Shown here piece by piece: positions 1-9,586 of a stretch of 64,000 bases of DNA. The stretch comes from an uncultured Clostridium sp. GTDB lineage: Bacteria; Bacillota; Clostridia; TANB77; CAG-508. Each line of letters starts with the position of its first letter. The stretch's first letter is position 1. The position numbers were made by a program, and so were the translations under genes. The notes under the pieces were generated by a model. That model was not told where the DNA came from, searched no databases, and saw nothing but the letters and a program-made list of their open reading frames with translations. The stretch is from positions 12,289 to 76,288 of the forward strand of contig USGK01000004.1 in NCBI GenBank assembly GCA_900554175.1. The letters run 5' to 3'.

Positions 1-1030
1 TAAAATGATTAATCAATATCATTTCCATATCTTCATTATTCCAATACTCATATAATTTAGTATAATAGTAACTTGAATTTTTAGTAAAATATTCTACTTT
101 ACTATCTATAATATTTTCAACCTCATTTATGTTTTCTACTTTTTCAGGATTTTGTAACGCATTATATAAATATGGTATTTGATTAATTAATACATTTTTA
201 AACTTTTCATACAATTTCCTATTTTGTTTATCTGTTATTTTTGTATTTAATAACATTTTTACATCTTTTATTGCAACATTATATCTACCATTTAATCTTT
301 TTTCATCTTCTTTTATTAAAACATTTAATTGTTTAATAGGCTTATCTATTTTTTGTATTTTTATTTTCGATAATTCTTTTTTATATGCATTGATCATTAC
401 TAAAAAATCATTATAAATATTATCTAAATAATTAATACATTTATCCAAGTACTTTTCTATATCTTTAAAGCTAAATCCGAATTCGAGTTGCTCCCATGAT
501 TTTTTCTTATCTTTTTTCCATAGCAATGTATAATAATCCCAATTTTTTACTTTTCCATAAAGTTTATCAGGCAAAGAATTATATGGAGTTGGATAAGTTG
601 AAACAATAAATTCATTATTATCTTTAAGCTTTGTTGGATGTGCTCCAAAAATAGCTCTAATATTTTTAAAGTGCTCCCAATCATCCTTTTCTTTATCTTT
701 AAAAATTTCACTACTTTTATAAAACAGTCTAGCTTTTTCATTATCTTTCGCTATTTTGTTAATATCGTTTATTCCTTCAATAACTATATCAACCGATGAA
801 AGAAATAAATAAACTTCTCCCCAATTATAATCTTCTTTATTTTCTTTTAACAAATTCTCACTATTTAGATAACTCTCAACTGTTCTAAACCAGTGTACTG
901 CTGAACAAATAATATTCCATTTGTCATCAGAGTATTTTTTATCGAGCACTAATAAAATATCATCTTGTTTTTCACCATTAATAAATTCACTTAAGCAATT
1001 TAGTTTTCTTAATCTTTCCTCATACTTCAT
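1..1030 (-). CDS. Partial HEPN-like protein, C-terminus beyond window
   Basis: An open frame runs from an ATG at 1030 to the window edge, giving at least 343 residues with no stop. The start is preceded by an AAGGG ribosome-binding site and overlaps the stop of the upstream gene by 11 bases, so the two are translationally coupled. Around residue 110 it has the pattern FKNIRAIFGAHPTKL. The Arg-x5-His spacing resembles the catalytic Rx4-6H motif of HEPN ribonucleases, which are common in abortive-infection and toxin systems. The rest is Lys/Glu-rich and probably helical. I cannot assign a named family. The location downstream of a restriction-modification operon inside a mobile element suggests phage defence, by inference only. 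Confidence 0.7.
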   Translation of the reverse strand, partial: MKYEERLRKLNCLSEFINGEKQDDILLVLDKKYSDDKWNIICSAVHWFRTVESYLNSENLLKENKEDYNWGEVYLFLSSVDIVIEGINDINKIAKDNEKARLFYKSSEIFKDKEKDDWEHFKNIRAIFGAHPTKLKDNNEFIVSTYPTPYNSLPDKLYGKVKNWDYYTLLWKKDKKKSWEQLEFGFSFKDIEKYLDKCINYLDNIYNDFLVMINAYKKELSKIKIQKIDKPIKQLNVLIKEDEKRLNGRYNVAIKDVKMLLNTKITDKQNRKLYEKFKNVLINQIPYLYNALQNPEKVENINEVENIIDSKVEYFTKNSSYYYTKLYEYWNNEDMEMILINHF

Positions 1031-2009
1031 TTGGCACACACCCTTGTTTTAAAAAACTTTCTAAAAATTCAATAACAGCAACTGGATTTTCTTTTATAAT
1101 CTTATCCAATTTTTTCATTTCTTCTTGAAGTTGTTTTAAATCATTATTACTTTGTTTAATATAATCCTTATTTATATCTTCATATAGTAAACCACTATAC
1201 CTACTTAAGTATTCTTTTGTATATTTTTCTCTATTAATATCTGATATTAAAATATACCATCCTACAAACATATACTCATATCCAATTGAATTACAATCAT
1301 CATTAGTAATATACTTTAAACAACAATTCAATAAAACTTCTAAAAAGTACATATTTTGTTTGGCTATCATTAAAAATAAATCCTCATCATTATTCAAAGT
1401 ACCTTCAACCATTTCATTTACAACTAAAGTACTGTGTGTAAATAAACATAACTTATCATAATACTCATCTAACAACTTCTGAATCTGCCTATTACTCATA
1501 TCTCCAAACATGTCTTTATCTATCATTTTTAATTTTGCTTTAAAAAGATTTCTAAGTTTTTGCTGTTTAGTATAAAATCTATCTTCATCTCTCAATCCTA
1601 ATTTTTTAAATTCTTCATATACGTTAGAATCTAAATATATCATCATTCCCATAACAAGATTTTCAAAAGCAGATCTTATTAATGTGTTTGAATCTACTAG
1701 ACTATTATTTTTAACTAATTTTTGCACATTCTTTATAGTCATGTATGATTGATTTAACAAATTACAACTTTCTTTAGGCAAGTTCTTATCATCCATTAAA
1801 TATAATTTTTTAATATTTTTACTAGTACTTCTTCTTAAAGGAACTATGCATTTGCTTTTACAAAGATTTCTAAAAATTTTCTTTAATTCAATTAATCGAT
1901 CTTTAGTTAAAAATTCCAATAGTTTATATAATTTTTCTTCCCTATTTTCAGTACCAAGTGTATTTAAAATATCTTCTGCTGTTATATCTATTTCATTATC
2001 TTTTCTCAA
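1020..2009 (-). CDS. Uncharacterised helical protein, possible defence partner
   Basis: This is a 329-residue protein starting at TTG 2009, chosen because GGAGAAG sits about eight bases upstream and no better start follows. It looks soluble and mostly helical, with no signal peptide. Two segments recall HEPN/DUF5677-like helical proteins: one around residue 105 (SNTLIRSAFENLV) and one around residue 195 (YDKLCLFTHST). That resemblance is weak. It is coupled to the HEPN-like gene downstream and separated from the restriction gene upstream by a likely terminator, so the two form their own unit. A two-gene abortive-infection module is plausible, but nothing in the sequence proves it. Confidence 0.65.
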   Translation of the reverse strand: MRKDNEIDITAEDILNTLGTENREEKLYKLLEFLTKDRLIELKKIFRNLCKSKCIVPLRRSTSKNIKKLYLMDDKNLPKESCNLLNQSYMTIKNVQKLVKNNSLVDSNTLIRSAFENLVMGMMIYLDSNVYEEFKKLGLRDEDRFYTKQQKLRNLFKAKLKMIDKDMFGDMSNRQIQKLLDEYYDKLCLFTHSTLVVNEMVEGTLNNDEDLFLMIAKQNMYFLEVLLNCCLKYITNDDCNSIGYEYMFVGWYILISDINREKYTKEYLSRYSGLLYEDINKDYIKQSNNDLKQLQEEMKKLDKIIKENPVAVIEFLESFLKQGCVPNEV

Positions 2010-2027
2010 ATTCTCTTCTCCTTATTA

Positions 2028-2075
2028 AAAAAAGCAAAATACTCACGTAATACCTATACATCGTATCTTGCTTTT
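2028..2075 (-). terminator. Intrinsic terminator after the restriction subunit gene
   Basis: Read on the minus strand, an imperfect stem (AAAGCAAGATAC pairing with GTATTTTGCTTT) is followed by a run of T. It separates the restriction-modification operon from the two defence-like genes. Confidence 0.65.
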
Positions 2076-2082
2076 CTTTAGT

Positions 2083-4698
2083 TTATAAATTACTAATCCA
2101 CTTATCTATTGCTTCTCCAAATTCTTTTCTACGATACTCCTCATTGTAAAATGGCAATCCTATTATCTTATATTCGTTTCCATAATCAAACATTGGATTA
2201 GTATATGCATTTTCTTCCATTTCTAACATAAACTCCTCTTTCCATTTATCTTCTTCTAACAGATTATTTCCTTTAGGCTCAGCATATATTTGATGTGTAA
2301 TATAATTATCGTTTGTTTTCTTCCTAACAAATAATAAGAAATCTGGTTCAAATCTTTCACCATGTTCAAAACTGTATATTGCTAAATCTGAAATTCTTTC
2401 ATTTCTTACTATATAATATTCTAATCCTTTTTCTTTCAATTTTGGTTCAATGTCAGTTTTAAAATATTTTATAAATAGTTTTTCTTCACTTGTACCATAA
2501 TTATCATTAAATACATACCATGGTTCATTTGTTAGATCAAGTTTGTACTCTGTATTTCTGCAATTATTTTGGGAGTCACCTTTTCCACCATTTTCATCTA
2601 TTTTTGATAAGTATATCACCTTATCCTTTAGCACTGCTTTAAGTTGCATTGGTTCAAATTGTTTAGTGCCTTCAAATTCCTGCTTAATTGATGTCACATG
2701 ATTTGAAATATTATTGAAAGCTCTTATACAAGCATTTCTCAAATCTTTTCCCTTAATATCATTTAAATATGTAATTTCAATAACTGAATTTCCAAGATAT
2801 TCGTCAGATGTTAAGAATTCTTTCATTGTCTTAACATTAGGGTATTTACTTTTTATAACATTGAATTTTAACTCATTATATCTTTCTGCAGCCCCAATCA
2901 AAATATTATAATCGATATCTTTAAACTTAAATGTACTAATTTTGCTTTCAATATTTAATTCATTATTTATGTTTTCTCCCATTAAAGCAAACACGTTTCC
3001 CTGATTTGATTTTACGGTATATCTATATACCTTATTTTTTATACTATCCTCAATGTCAATAACATCTTTTCTGTCCTTAGGAATACGTTTATTGGCATAT
3101 ACTAATGCTTTATTATAAAATTGTGATTCTTTAAATTCTTCCTTCAATTTATATTCTAGCTTTATTGGATCCTTATCTTGTAACCCTGTTTGTATTAATG
3201 CTTGTCTTAATTCTGCTATATATTTAGAATCATTTCTACTGTGGAAAAACATAGTTTCTAATATTCTCAATTCATTTGATAAATCATTATCATATTTTCT
3301 TTTATATTTTTCTTGTTCTTCGTTTATTTTAAAAGGACAATATCTTGCCCCACGTCCTATTAGCTGTGCTTCTTTTATTGTGTAATTTCCAATTTTACCA
3401 GCAGTTCCACTTCCTTGTCTGGTATCATATAGTCTAACAATATCAAACAAATTTAAAACATCCCAACCTTCATTAAGCATATCTACAGTAAATATAACAC
3501 GTATTGGATTATCTTTATCTTCCAAGGAATTAACTAATAATTGTTTTTCTCTATTATTATCCGTAGTTTCATTCATGATTATTGCTGTTTCTTTTGTAAA
3601 TGAATTTTGTATACTATGTTCTAATAATTCAAATGTCGAATCTTTACTTTTAAAATAATCTAAAGCTTTATTTAATATTTCAATATTGGAATTGTATAAA
3701 TTCATTAATTCATAGCTATTTAATTTTTCCAAATTATTAAAGAAAACATCATAGAATTCTTTTGATTCTTTTATTTTTTGAGATTTTAACATTACTACAG
3801 GTTTCAAATTAATCTTATTATCATTGAAAAGATATTTTCTATATTCGCTTAATACGAGAGCCATTAATGTTCTATCCCACAATTCACTTTCTGTAGCAAA
3901 GTTTTGAAAATCCTTAGTATATCCACTTTCTCTAAAATTCTTTAATGGATAATTATAAATTATTTTATCCCTATATTTGACTTCAACATTTCTATCCTTT
4001 AAATCAGCTGTTGCTGTGAATTCAAGCATTATACTATCTCTATTTTGAGCTAGTGCATTTGTAACAGAATATTCCCAACTATTTCTTTCGTTTTCTTCTG
4101 TTTTGGTTTCTTTTTTGGTAAGCGTATTTATATGATGACTTTCATCTGAAATAAATACTATTTTATTATCCTCAAAATCTTTATATGTAAGTGCATTTTC
4201 TCTAGCTGTGAATAAATCCAAATGTAATTTCTGTGTTGTTGTAAAACAAATTTGTATATCCTCTTCTAATGGATCTACACTAAAATTTTCTACTTTTTTT
4301 ATTTTTATTTTATTTCCTAAATAACTAATCTCCTCTGAAAAAAGATATTTGCTAGATGCTGTATCTGTAAAGTTATCTATTGTTTTTTCTACAACATTAG
4401 ATTGATTTACAAAGAAAAGAAACTTTCTATATCCTTTTGTATATAAATAAAGCATTAATCCTGCCATAATAACAGTTTTTCCACTTCCTGTTGCCATATG
4501 AAAAAGAGTATGTTTTTGCTTGTTCTTATGAATATTTTCATTTTCAAAATAAGTTACAAAATATTTAAGTGCAGAAATTTGATAATCACGTAAAACTATA
4601 TTATCAGATAATCCCTCGTTTATTATAGTTGGCAATTCATTAAGCATTCCCATTTCTTCTAATACTTCTATTGTTTCATATAAATATTTATTTTCCAT
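2083..4698 (-). CDS. res: Type III restriction enzyme Res subunit
   Basis: This 871-residue protein is the ATP-dependent translocase and nuclease subunit of a type III restriction-modification system. Walker A is visible at residues 69-75 (ATGSGKT) and a DEAH-box variant DESH lies near residue 185. EFTATAD follows as motif III. The helicase C-terminal half carries GSGTAGKIGNYTIKEAQLIGRGAR. Near the C-terminus FEPDFLLF and YAEPKG supply the D...ExK residues of the type III nuclease. Its start at 4698 lies five bases downstream of the methyltransferase stop, so the two are one operon. The length is usual for the family. The gene looks intact. Confidence 0.92.
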   Translation of the reverse strand: MENKYLYETIEVLEEMGMLNELPTIINEGLSDNIVLRDYQISALKYFVTYFENENIHKNKQKHTLFHMATGSGKTVIMAGLMLYLYTKGYRKFLFFVNQSNVVEKTIDNFTDTASSKYLFSEEISYLGNKIKIKKVENFSVDPLEEDIQICFTTTQKLHLDLFTARENALTYKDFEDNKIVFISDESHHINTLTKKETKTEENERNSWEYSVTNALAQNRDSIMLEFTATADLKDRNVEVKYRDKIIYNYPLKNFRESGYTKDFQNFATESELWDRTLMALVLSEYRKYLFNDNKINLKPVVMLKSQKIKESKEFYDVFFNNLEKLNSYELMNLYNSNIEILNKALDYFKSKDSTFELLEHSIQNSFTKETAIIMNETTDNNREKQLLVNSLEDKDNPIRVIFTVDMLNEGWDVLNLFDIVRLYDTRQGSGTAGKIGNYTIKEAQLIGRGARYCPFKINEEQEKYKRKYDNDLSNELRILETMFFHSRNDSKYIAELRQALIQTGLQDKDPIKLEYKLKEEFKESQFYNKALVYANKRIPKDRKDVIDIEDSIKNKVYRYTVKSNQGNVFALMGENINNELNIESKISTFKFKDIDYNILIGAAERYNELKFNVIKSKYPNVKTMKEFLTSDEYLGNSVIEITYLNDIKGKDLRNACIRAFNNISNHVTSIKQEFEGTKQFEPMQLKAVLKDKVIYLSKIDENGGKGDSQNNCRNTEYKLDLTNEPWYVFNDNYGTSEEKLFIKYFKTDIEPKLKEKGLEYYIVRNERISDLAIYSFEHGERFEPDFLLFVRKKTNDNYITHQIYAEPKGNNLLEEDKWKEEFMLEMEENAYTNPMFDYGNEYKIIGLPFYNEEYRRKEFGEAIDKWISNL

Positions 4699-4703
4699 AT
4701 CAT

Positions 4704-6449
4704 TTACACTCCTTCATAAAAAGATTTTGTAAATGATTTTTCGTCTTCTGTTATTTTATAATTCATATCATCAATATCACTATAATTAATGTATAATTTA
4801 TTCTTATCTATTAATGAAATTAGTGCTTTTTTCTTTTCCTCCAATGATAAATTATTGAATTCTTCATTTGCTTCTTTAATTTCATTTTTTGTAATATAAG
4901 ATATTATCCTATCATCATTAATAATTTTTTCTTTTATTTCATCAATGCTATTCTCATTTGCATCTAATACATAGTTTACTAGCTCTTGTCCGTTTTCTTT
5001 TAATTCGCAATAAACAAAATCTCCTCCACCAATCCAATTAACATCTTTTGATATTCCTGCTTTTTCTCCATTTAAAACCTTTTGCATTCTAGAAATAATA
5101 ATATCTATTTGTGATTGCATCTGCTCAATACCTATGTATCTTCTATTTAATTTGTGAGCTGTAGCAATTGTAGTTCCTGTTCCTAAATGATAATCTAATA
5201 CTAAATCGCCTTCATCTGTTGACATTTCAATAATTCTTTTTAATAATTCTTCTGGTTTTTGTCCTCCAGAAAATTCTTTTATTACTTCAACATCAGCTTT
5301 ATTTCCATCTTTATATGCCATTGGATTTGCATATACTTGTTGTATATCATTCCATACTGTAGATAATGGAACTCCCTTGCTTTCATCTAAATATTGTCTA
5401 GTCCATACAGCATTTCCATTTTCATCTTTTCCTCTTTGACGTCTTTGATATTTTCTACCATCTTCATCTTCATATTTAAACCAATCTTTTATGTATTTCT
5501 CAGAATATGGAATGTATACTCTATTCTGTTTTCTTTGTTGATAATTTTTAGCATAATGTAAAATATAGTCATGAATATTAACTGGCTTCGGAGTTGCAGC
5601 ACGTCCTCCAGAAGGTGATCCATATGCCCATATTAACTCTTCTACAAAATTATCTTTTCCAAAAATTTCATCTGCTAAAACCTTCAAATAATGTGATTGA
5701 TTAACGTCTATATGTATAAATATATTTCCATCTTGTGTTAATAAATCTTTCGCTATCGTTAATCTATTTTTCATAAAAGTCAACCATGTTGACCTATTAA
5801 ATTTGTCATTATAATTAAAGCTATCATTTCCTGTATTAAAAGGTGGATCTATATAAATACAATTAACTTTACCATTATATTTTTTTAATAATGAAGTTAG
5901 TGCTATAAGATTATTTCCTTTTATAATTAAATTATCATTTTCATTAAACTTAGATAGACTTATATTTCCATCTTTTGTATATTTCTTTATATTAGTAAAA
6001 ACTTTAGGTGAGAGCATTCTTGAAATCTCATCACTAGCAATCGTTTCATTAAAGAATATCTCATCACGTTTTTGATCCTCCTTTGTCTGTCCTCCCTCTA
6101 AAACACAATCTTTATATGGAAAATCTATCACAATATCATTATTTTGACTTATAAATTTATAATTAGAAGCTAATCCTATTTTATTTGTATATTTTGTATA
6201 GCTATCTGGTAAAAATTCTTTTTCTTCTACAAACCAGGCAAATCCCTGCTTATCAAAAACATAATTATTATTAATCTCAACAAAAAATTTTTTCTTTGTA
6301 GCCTCATTTTTTAATAATGTTTCTATTAATTCTTTATTCATAGTCATAGCATCACTATATACATTAGCTTTTAATAAGTTTCCATCTTCAGATAAATATC
6401 TTTCATTACTTTTTAATAAATCTACTACTATATCATAAATATTTTTCAT
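4704..6449 (-). CDS. mod: Type III DNA adenine methyltransferase Mod subunit
   Basis: This 581-residue protein is a beta-class N6-adenine methyltransferase: the catalytic DPPF motif (residues 201-204) precedes the SAM-binding motif near 421-427. The SAM motif reads HLGTGTT where most family members have F-x-G-x-G. The region in between (roughly 270-400) is the target-recognition domain, which sets the site specificity and protects host DNA from the Res subunit. The gene follows a small HTH gene by nine bases and precedes res by five, forming a compact three-gene operon. I see no simple-sequence repeat that would make it phase-variable. Confidence 0.93.
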   Translation of the reverse strand: MKNIYDIVVDLLKSNERYLSEDGNLLKANVYSDAMTMNKELIETLLKNEATKKKFFVEINNNYVFDKQGFAWFVEEKEFLPDSYTKYTNKIGLASNYKFISQNNDIVIDFPYKDCVLEGGQTKEDQKRDEIFFNETIASDEISRMLSPKVFTNIKKYTKDGNISLSKFNENDNLIIKGNNLIALTSLLKKYNGKVNCIYIDPPFNTGNDSFNYNDKFNRSTWLTFMKNRLTIAKDLLTQDGNIFIHIDVNQSHYLKVLADEIFGKDNFVEELIWAYGSPSGGRAATPKPVNIHDYILHYAKNYQQRKQNRVYIPYSEKYIKDWFKYEDEDGRKYQRRQRGKDENGNAVWTRQYLDESKGVPLSTVWNDIQQVYANPMAYKDGNKADVEVIKEFSGGQKPEELLKRIIEMSTDEGDLVLDYHLGTGTTIATAHKLNRRYIGIEQMQSQIDIIISRMQKVLNGEKAGISKDVNWIGGGDFVYCELKENGQELVNYVLDANENSIDEIKEKIINDDRIISYITKNEIKEANEEFNNLSLEEKKKALISLIDKNKLYINYSDIDDMNYKITEDEKSFTKSFYEGV

Positions 6450-6458
6450 ATTATCCCC

Positions 6459-6683
6459 CTATTTCTTTTTCCACTCAATTTCATATCCTATTATTTCTGC
6501 AATTCTTTTAACTTCTGAATATTTTATTGTTCCCTTTGTAAGTTTGTTAGATAAATTTTGTAATGCAACCTTACTTTTTCCATCACTAAGTTTTTCTGCC
6601 ACTTCACCCATTTGCCAACCACTTAAAGTTATATAACCTTTAACTTCATCCTTTATAGATTGTGATTTTTCTTTACTCTTCAT
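6459..6683 (-). CDS. Small helix-turn-helix protein of the R-M operon
   Basis: This 74-residue protein heads the restriction-modification operon. The pattern IKDEVKGYITLSGW followed by VAEKLSDGKSKVALQNLSNKL fits a compact XRE-type helix-turn-helix, and homologous small proteins are common beside methyltransferases in Firmicutes. It ends nine bases before mod. An operon regulator, comparable in role to controller proteins of other restriction systems, is the simplest idea, but no operator palindrome is obvious upstream. The region just upstream (6684-6796) is very A+T rich and probably carries the operon promoter. Confidence 0.75.
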   Translation of the reverse strand: MKSKEKSQSIKDEVKGYITLSGWQMGEVAEKLSDGKSKVALQNLSNKLTKGTIKYSEVKRIAEIIGYEIEWKKK

Positions 6684-6796
6684 CTTTCACCTCACACATT
6701 TTTATTCTATTCCTTTTATATCATATTATATATTTAAATGCAATATACTTTTATCACAATTTATTATATTTCTATACTATTTCGTATATTTTTATA

Positions 6797-8179
6797 TTAT
6801 CTCACTTTTTTCTTATTCTTCACTTTTTCCTTCTCATTCTGCTTATTCCACTTTTCTTCCTCAATAAACTTAATCTCCTCTAATATTTTATTAGTTCTCT
6901 CAATTATATCATCACAATAAAACAATTCTCTTTTCACATTTTTAATTATATCAGTTACTTTTATAATATCTTCAGTAACAGAATCTTTTTCAATTCCTCC
7001 ATCTAAAGCTTTTCTTTTATAATAAAGTCTATTCCTCTCATTATATAAATTCTTTAACTCATCTTGCTTTGATTCTCTATGCTTTCTAACATCGTCCAAA
7101 GTTTTCAATTTATATTTACAAAGCATCTTAGCTTCAGCAGAATATTGATCTAATCTCTTTACTTCTCGTCTCATCTCTGGAGACATCTTATATTGTAATT
7201 GTTTCCTTGGGTAAACTTTTAACAAAAAACAATAGTACTTATACAATGCTATCAATCCTTTAGGTTTATACAGATTTTTAGCATGTCCATAATAGGTAAA
7301 CTTCCTTGCTGGAATTGTTGCAACAAAATTTACTTTTTCGTATTCTCTCCATGGATTTATATCAAAAATAATATGTCTAATATTATCCATAGAATATTCT
7401 TCTCCAAATCTTCTTTCTACTCTTATATTTCTTTTATATGGTTCTTTTCTTATACTTAATTTACCTGCTCGATAATAGTATTTATATCCCATAGAAGATA
7501 ATATTTTTTCAAATTGTCTTTGACTTAGTGCATGGTTTATTGCATAATCTAAATCTTCTTTTGCAAATTGAATATATTCAGATTCTTTTGTACTTTTCTT
7601 ATAATAATTTTCAAAATTTATTCCAGATTTACAAGTCTTCTCTTCTAAAACACTTAATCCATATTCTTCACAAAGTTCATCAGAAGTTTTTCTAAGTAGT
7701 GCCGTATTTTCTCTATTGCTATAATACTTTTTTCCATCTTTAAATGAAACTGAATTTAGTACAAAATGATTATGAATATGATCTGTATTCAAATGAGTTG
7801 TAACTACAACTTGAAATCTATCTCCCCACATTTCATTAGCAAGTTTTACTCCAATTTCATGAGCAAGTTCTGGGGTAACTTCTCCTTCTTTAAAAGATTG
7901 TTCACCATGAAAAGCAAGTATGCCATCTGTCTTTCCATTTATTATTTTTACAAGTTCCATTTCTTTTGCTGCATCTTCTGCTTTACAATTTATACCTGTC
8001 ACATAAAATTGTTTTTCAGTTTTATCTGCATTTGTTGCATACATCAAAACATCTCTTACATTTTCAAATTTATCCATTCCAAATTCATAACAATCGTTTT
8101 TAGTTTTCTCTTTATTTTTTATATAATTTATTGCATTATCTATTCTTGATTCCACCTTCCAAATTTTTGTTGTCGCCAT
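6797..8179 (-). CDS. Relaxase, MobA/VirD2-like (MOBP type)
   Basis: This 460-residue protein is the DNA-nicking relaxase that starts conjugative transfer. The metal-binding histidine cluster is clear at residues 129-138 (HLNTDHIHNH), following an upstream segment with HGEQSF. The N-terminal 220 residues carry the relaxase fold. The C-terminal part (from about 330) is Lys/Glu-rich, charged and likely coiled-coil. It sits directly beside the oriT-like site at 8205-8275, the usual arrangement for a relaxase and its nick site. A separate MobC-type accessory gene is not seen next to it. The protein would act on its own oriT and possibly on the related orphan sites near 51.6 and 53.4 kb. Confidence 0.88.
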   Translation of the reverse strand: MATTKIWKVESRIDNAINYIKNKEKTKNDCYEFGMDKFENVRDVLMYATNADKTEKQFYVTGINCKAEDAAKEMELVKIINGKTDGILAFHGEQSFKEGEVTPELAHEIGVKLANEMWGDRFQVVVTTHLNTDHIHNHFVLNSVSFKDGKKYYSNRENTALLRKTSDELCEEYGLSVLEEKTCKSGINFENYYKKSTKESEYIQFAKEDLDYAINHALSQRQFEKILSSMGYKYYYRAGKLSIRKEPYKRNIRVERRFGEEYSMDNIRHIIFDINPWREYEKVNFVATIPARKFTYYGHAKNLYKPKGLIALYKYYCFLLKVYPRKQLQYKMSPEMRREVKRLDQYSAEAKMLCKYKLKTLDDVRKHRESKQDELKNLYNERNRLYYKRKALDGGIEKDSVTEDIIKVTDIIKNVKRELFYCDDIIERTNKILEEIKFIEEEKWNKQNEKEKVKNKKKVR

Positions 8180-8204
8180 CTTTTCACCTCCATTATTTTT
8201 TATA

Positions 8205-8275
8205 AAAAGGGGATTGGGGAATTTTCCCCATATTGAATTTCGAGCTGAAGAAATTCATTGCTTGCTAATTCATAA
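8205..8275. other. oriT-like site of the element (copy A)
   Basis: Two inverted repeats stand side by side. The first is TGGGGAA/TTCCCCA at 8215-8230. The second is GAATTTC/GAAATTC at 8235-8256 and is followed immediately by ATTGCTTGCTA. This layout next to a relaxase start is typical of an origin of transfer. Closely related copies lie at 51615-51680 and 53380-53445. Confidence 0.7.
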
Positions 8276-8376
8276 AATACCCTATTTTTGTACCTCATTA
8301 TGTTCTTATTACTACATAATAATAAAGCAAAAAGTACCTGAATCATTTACTTAATCCAGGCACTTTTAATACATAT

Positions 8377-8682
8377 TTAAATTACATATCGAGTATAAAA
8401 TCTTCTTTTAAAATTGATTCTTCTTTCTCTTTCACGTTCACTTATTACTCTACATGGTAATGTTTTATACCCTGATAATTTCATTGCAGTGAATCTATTA
8501 AAACAGTTATCTAGTATATAATCATCTCCTATTTTAGTAACTATAAATGGAATTATTCTCTCTCTTTTTTGCAATGATACTTGATAATTTTTCATCATTT
8601 CATCATCTAATAATCTAACATCTTTATTAATTATTTTTATTTTTTCTACTGGTATTTCAACCACTTTTTTATAATCTTTCAT
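8377..8682 (-). CDS. ParB/Srx-like N-terminal domain protein
   Basis: This 101-residue protein resembles the ParB N-terminal nuclease-like domain. It opens with VVEIPVEKIKIINKDVR, continues with a stretch about how to reach a partner site (RERIIPFIVTKIGDDYILDNCFNR), and ends in an RFTAMKLSGYKTLPCRVI segment typical of that fold. It lacks the central helix-turn-helix of full ParB, so it is unlikely to act as a partition protein alone. It lies between the DnaC-like gene and the oriT, in the transfer and replication segment of the element. A role in relaxosome regulation or element maintenance is possible but unproven. Confidence 0.7.
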   Translation of the reverse strand: MKDYKKVVEIPVEKIKIINKDVRLLDDEMMKNYQVSLQKRERIIPFIVTKIGDDYILDNCFNRFTAMKLSGYKTLPCRVISERERERRINFKRRFYTRYVI

Positions 8683-8764
8683 ACTTTTTATCTTCCTTTC
8701 TCTTTACATTTTTTTCATTTTATATTAAAATATATTTACAATTAATTGGGTTAGTATTTTTAGT

Positions 8765-9586
8765 TTAGCGACTTTTACTAACTCTTTTTTCATTTATAAG
8801 TGTTACTCCATAACACATCTGATATAGTTTATTAATTACTGCATCAGCAAGATCTTCATCTTGTCCTTCTTTAAATCTTTTAGATAAACTATTCTTATCA
8901 AATCTAGTAGTAATAACTATTGGTAATCTATTCTCATTTCGATTTTCAATTATAGTATATAATTTTTCTAATGCCCATTTACTTACTCGTTCTGTTCCAA
9001 GATCATCAATTATTATCATGTCAATATTAGAATATAATTCTATTAATTCATTCTCAGATATGGTATTATCTGCAAATGTTTCTTTTATTTTATCTAACAA
9101 AGTTGTGAGCCTTCCAATAAGAACTATCTGTCCTTTTTCTATAAGTTTATTAGCAATTGCTGCAGCTAAATGTGTTTTACCAACCCCTGACGTGCCTGTT
9201 ATTATCAGTCCATTGGTTTGCTTTTTTGCAATACATTTTTCTGTATAATCTTCAATAATCTTTATCGCTATTTCATTTACTAATTCCTTATTAAAGTTTT
9301 CAAAGTTCATATTCTGATAATTCTTCTTCATATAACTATCTTTATATAATTGATTTATTATCTTTCTATAATGCTCTCTTTTCATCTTCAAATAATCTTC
9401 TTTATCCTTTTTAGCCCAGTATTTTTTAGATTTTTCGCAATCACATCTTTCATATTCGATACAATCAGGTGAAACATTTTCATAAAGATAATCAAATCCA
9501 ATTGGTTTTAATTCTCTGTTACAGAATCCACATTTTTTAAATTTTTTGTTGATAACTTTAGTTAAAACTATATTCTCTGAAACCAT
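8765..9586 (-). CDS. DnaC-like helicase loader ATPase
   Basis: This 273-residue protein is an AAA+ ATPase of the DnaC/IstB family. Walker A is at residues 131-138 (GTSGVGKT) and Walker B near 193 (MIIIDDLG). An N-terminal zinc-binding module is suggested by Cys19, Cys22, Cys42, Cys48 and Cys50. Family members load the replicative helicase at an origin. Here it would support replication of the circular form of the element. Its ATG at 9586 lies inside the end of the upstream replisome organiser gene (29-base overlap), so the two are coupled, and together they form an initiation pair. Confidence 0.87.
   Translation of the reverse strand: MVSENIVLTKVINKKFKKCGFCNRELKPIGFDYLYENVSPDCIEYERCDCEKSKKYWAKKDKEDYLKMKREHYRKIINQLYKDSYMKKNYQNMNFENFNKELVNEIAIKIIEDYTEKCIAKKQTNGLIITGTSGVGKTHLAAAIANKLIEKGQIVLIGRLTTLLDKIKETFADNTISENELIELYSNIDMIIIDDLGTERVSKWALEKLYTIIENRNENRLPIVITTRFDKNSLSKRFKEGQDEDLADAVINKLYQMCYGVTLINEKRVSKSR

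Noticed and set aside
7766..8149. 127-codon plus-strand frame rich in Ile, Phe and Tyr
   Set aside because: It lies antisense to the relaxase gene, has no ribosome-binding site and looks like reverse-strand composition of an A+T-rich gene.
8205..8275. Copy A as a transcription terminator
   Set aside because: The hairpins lack a T run, they occur as a pair, and the same two-stem pattern with a fixed following sequence recurs at two other places.
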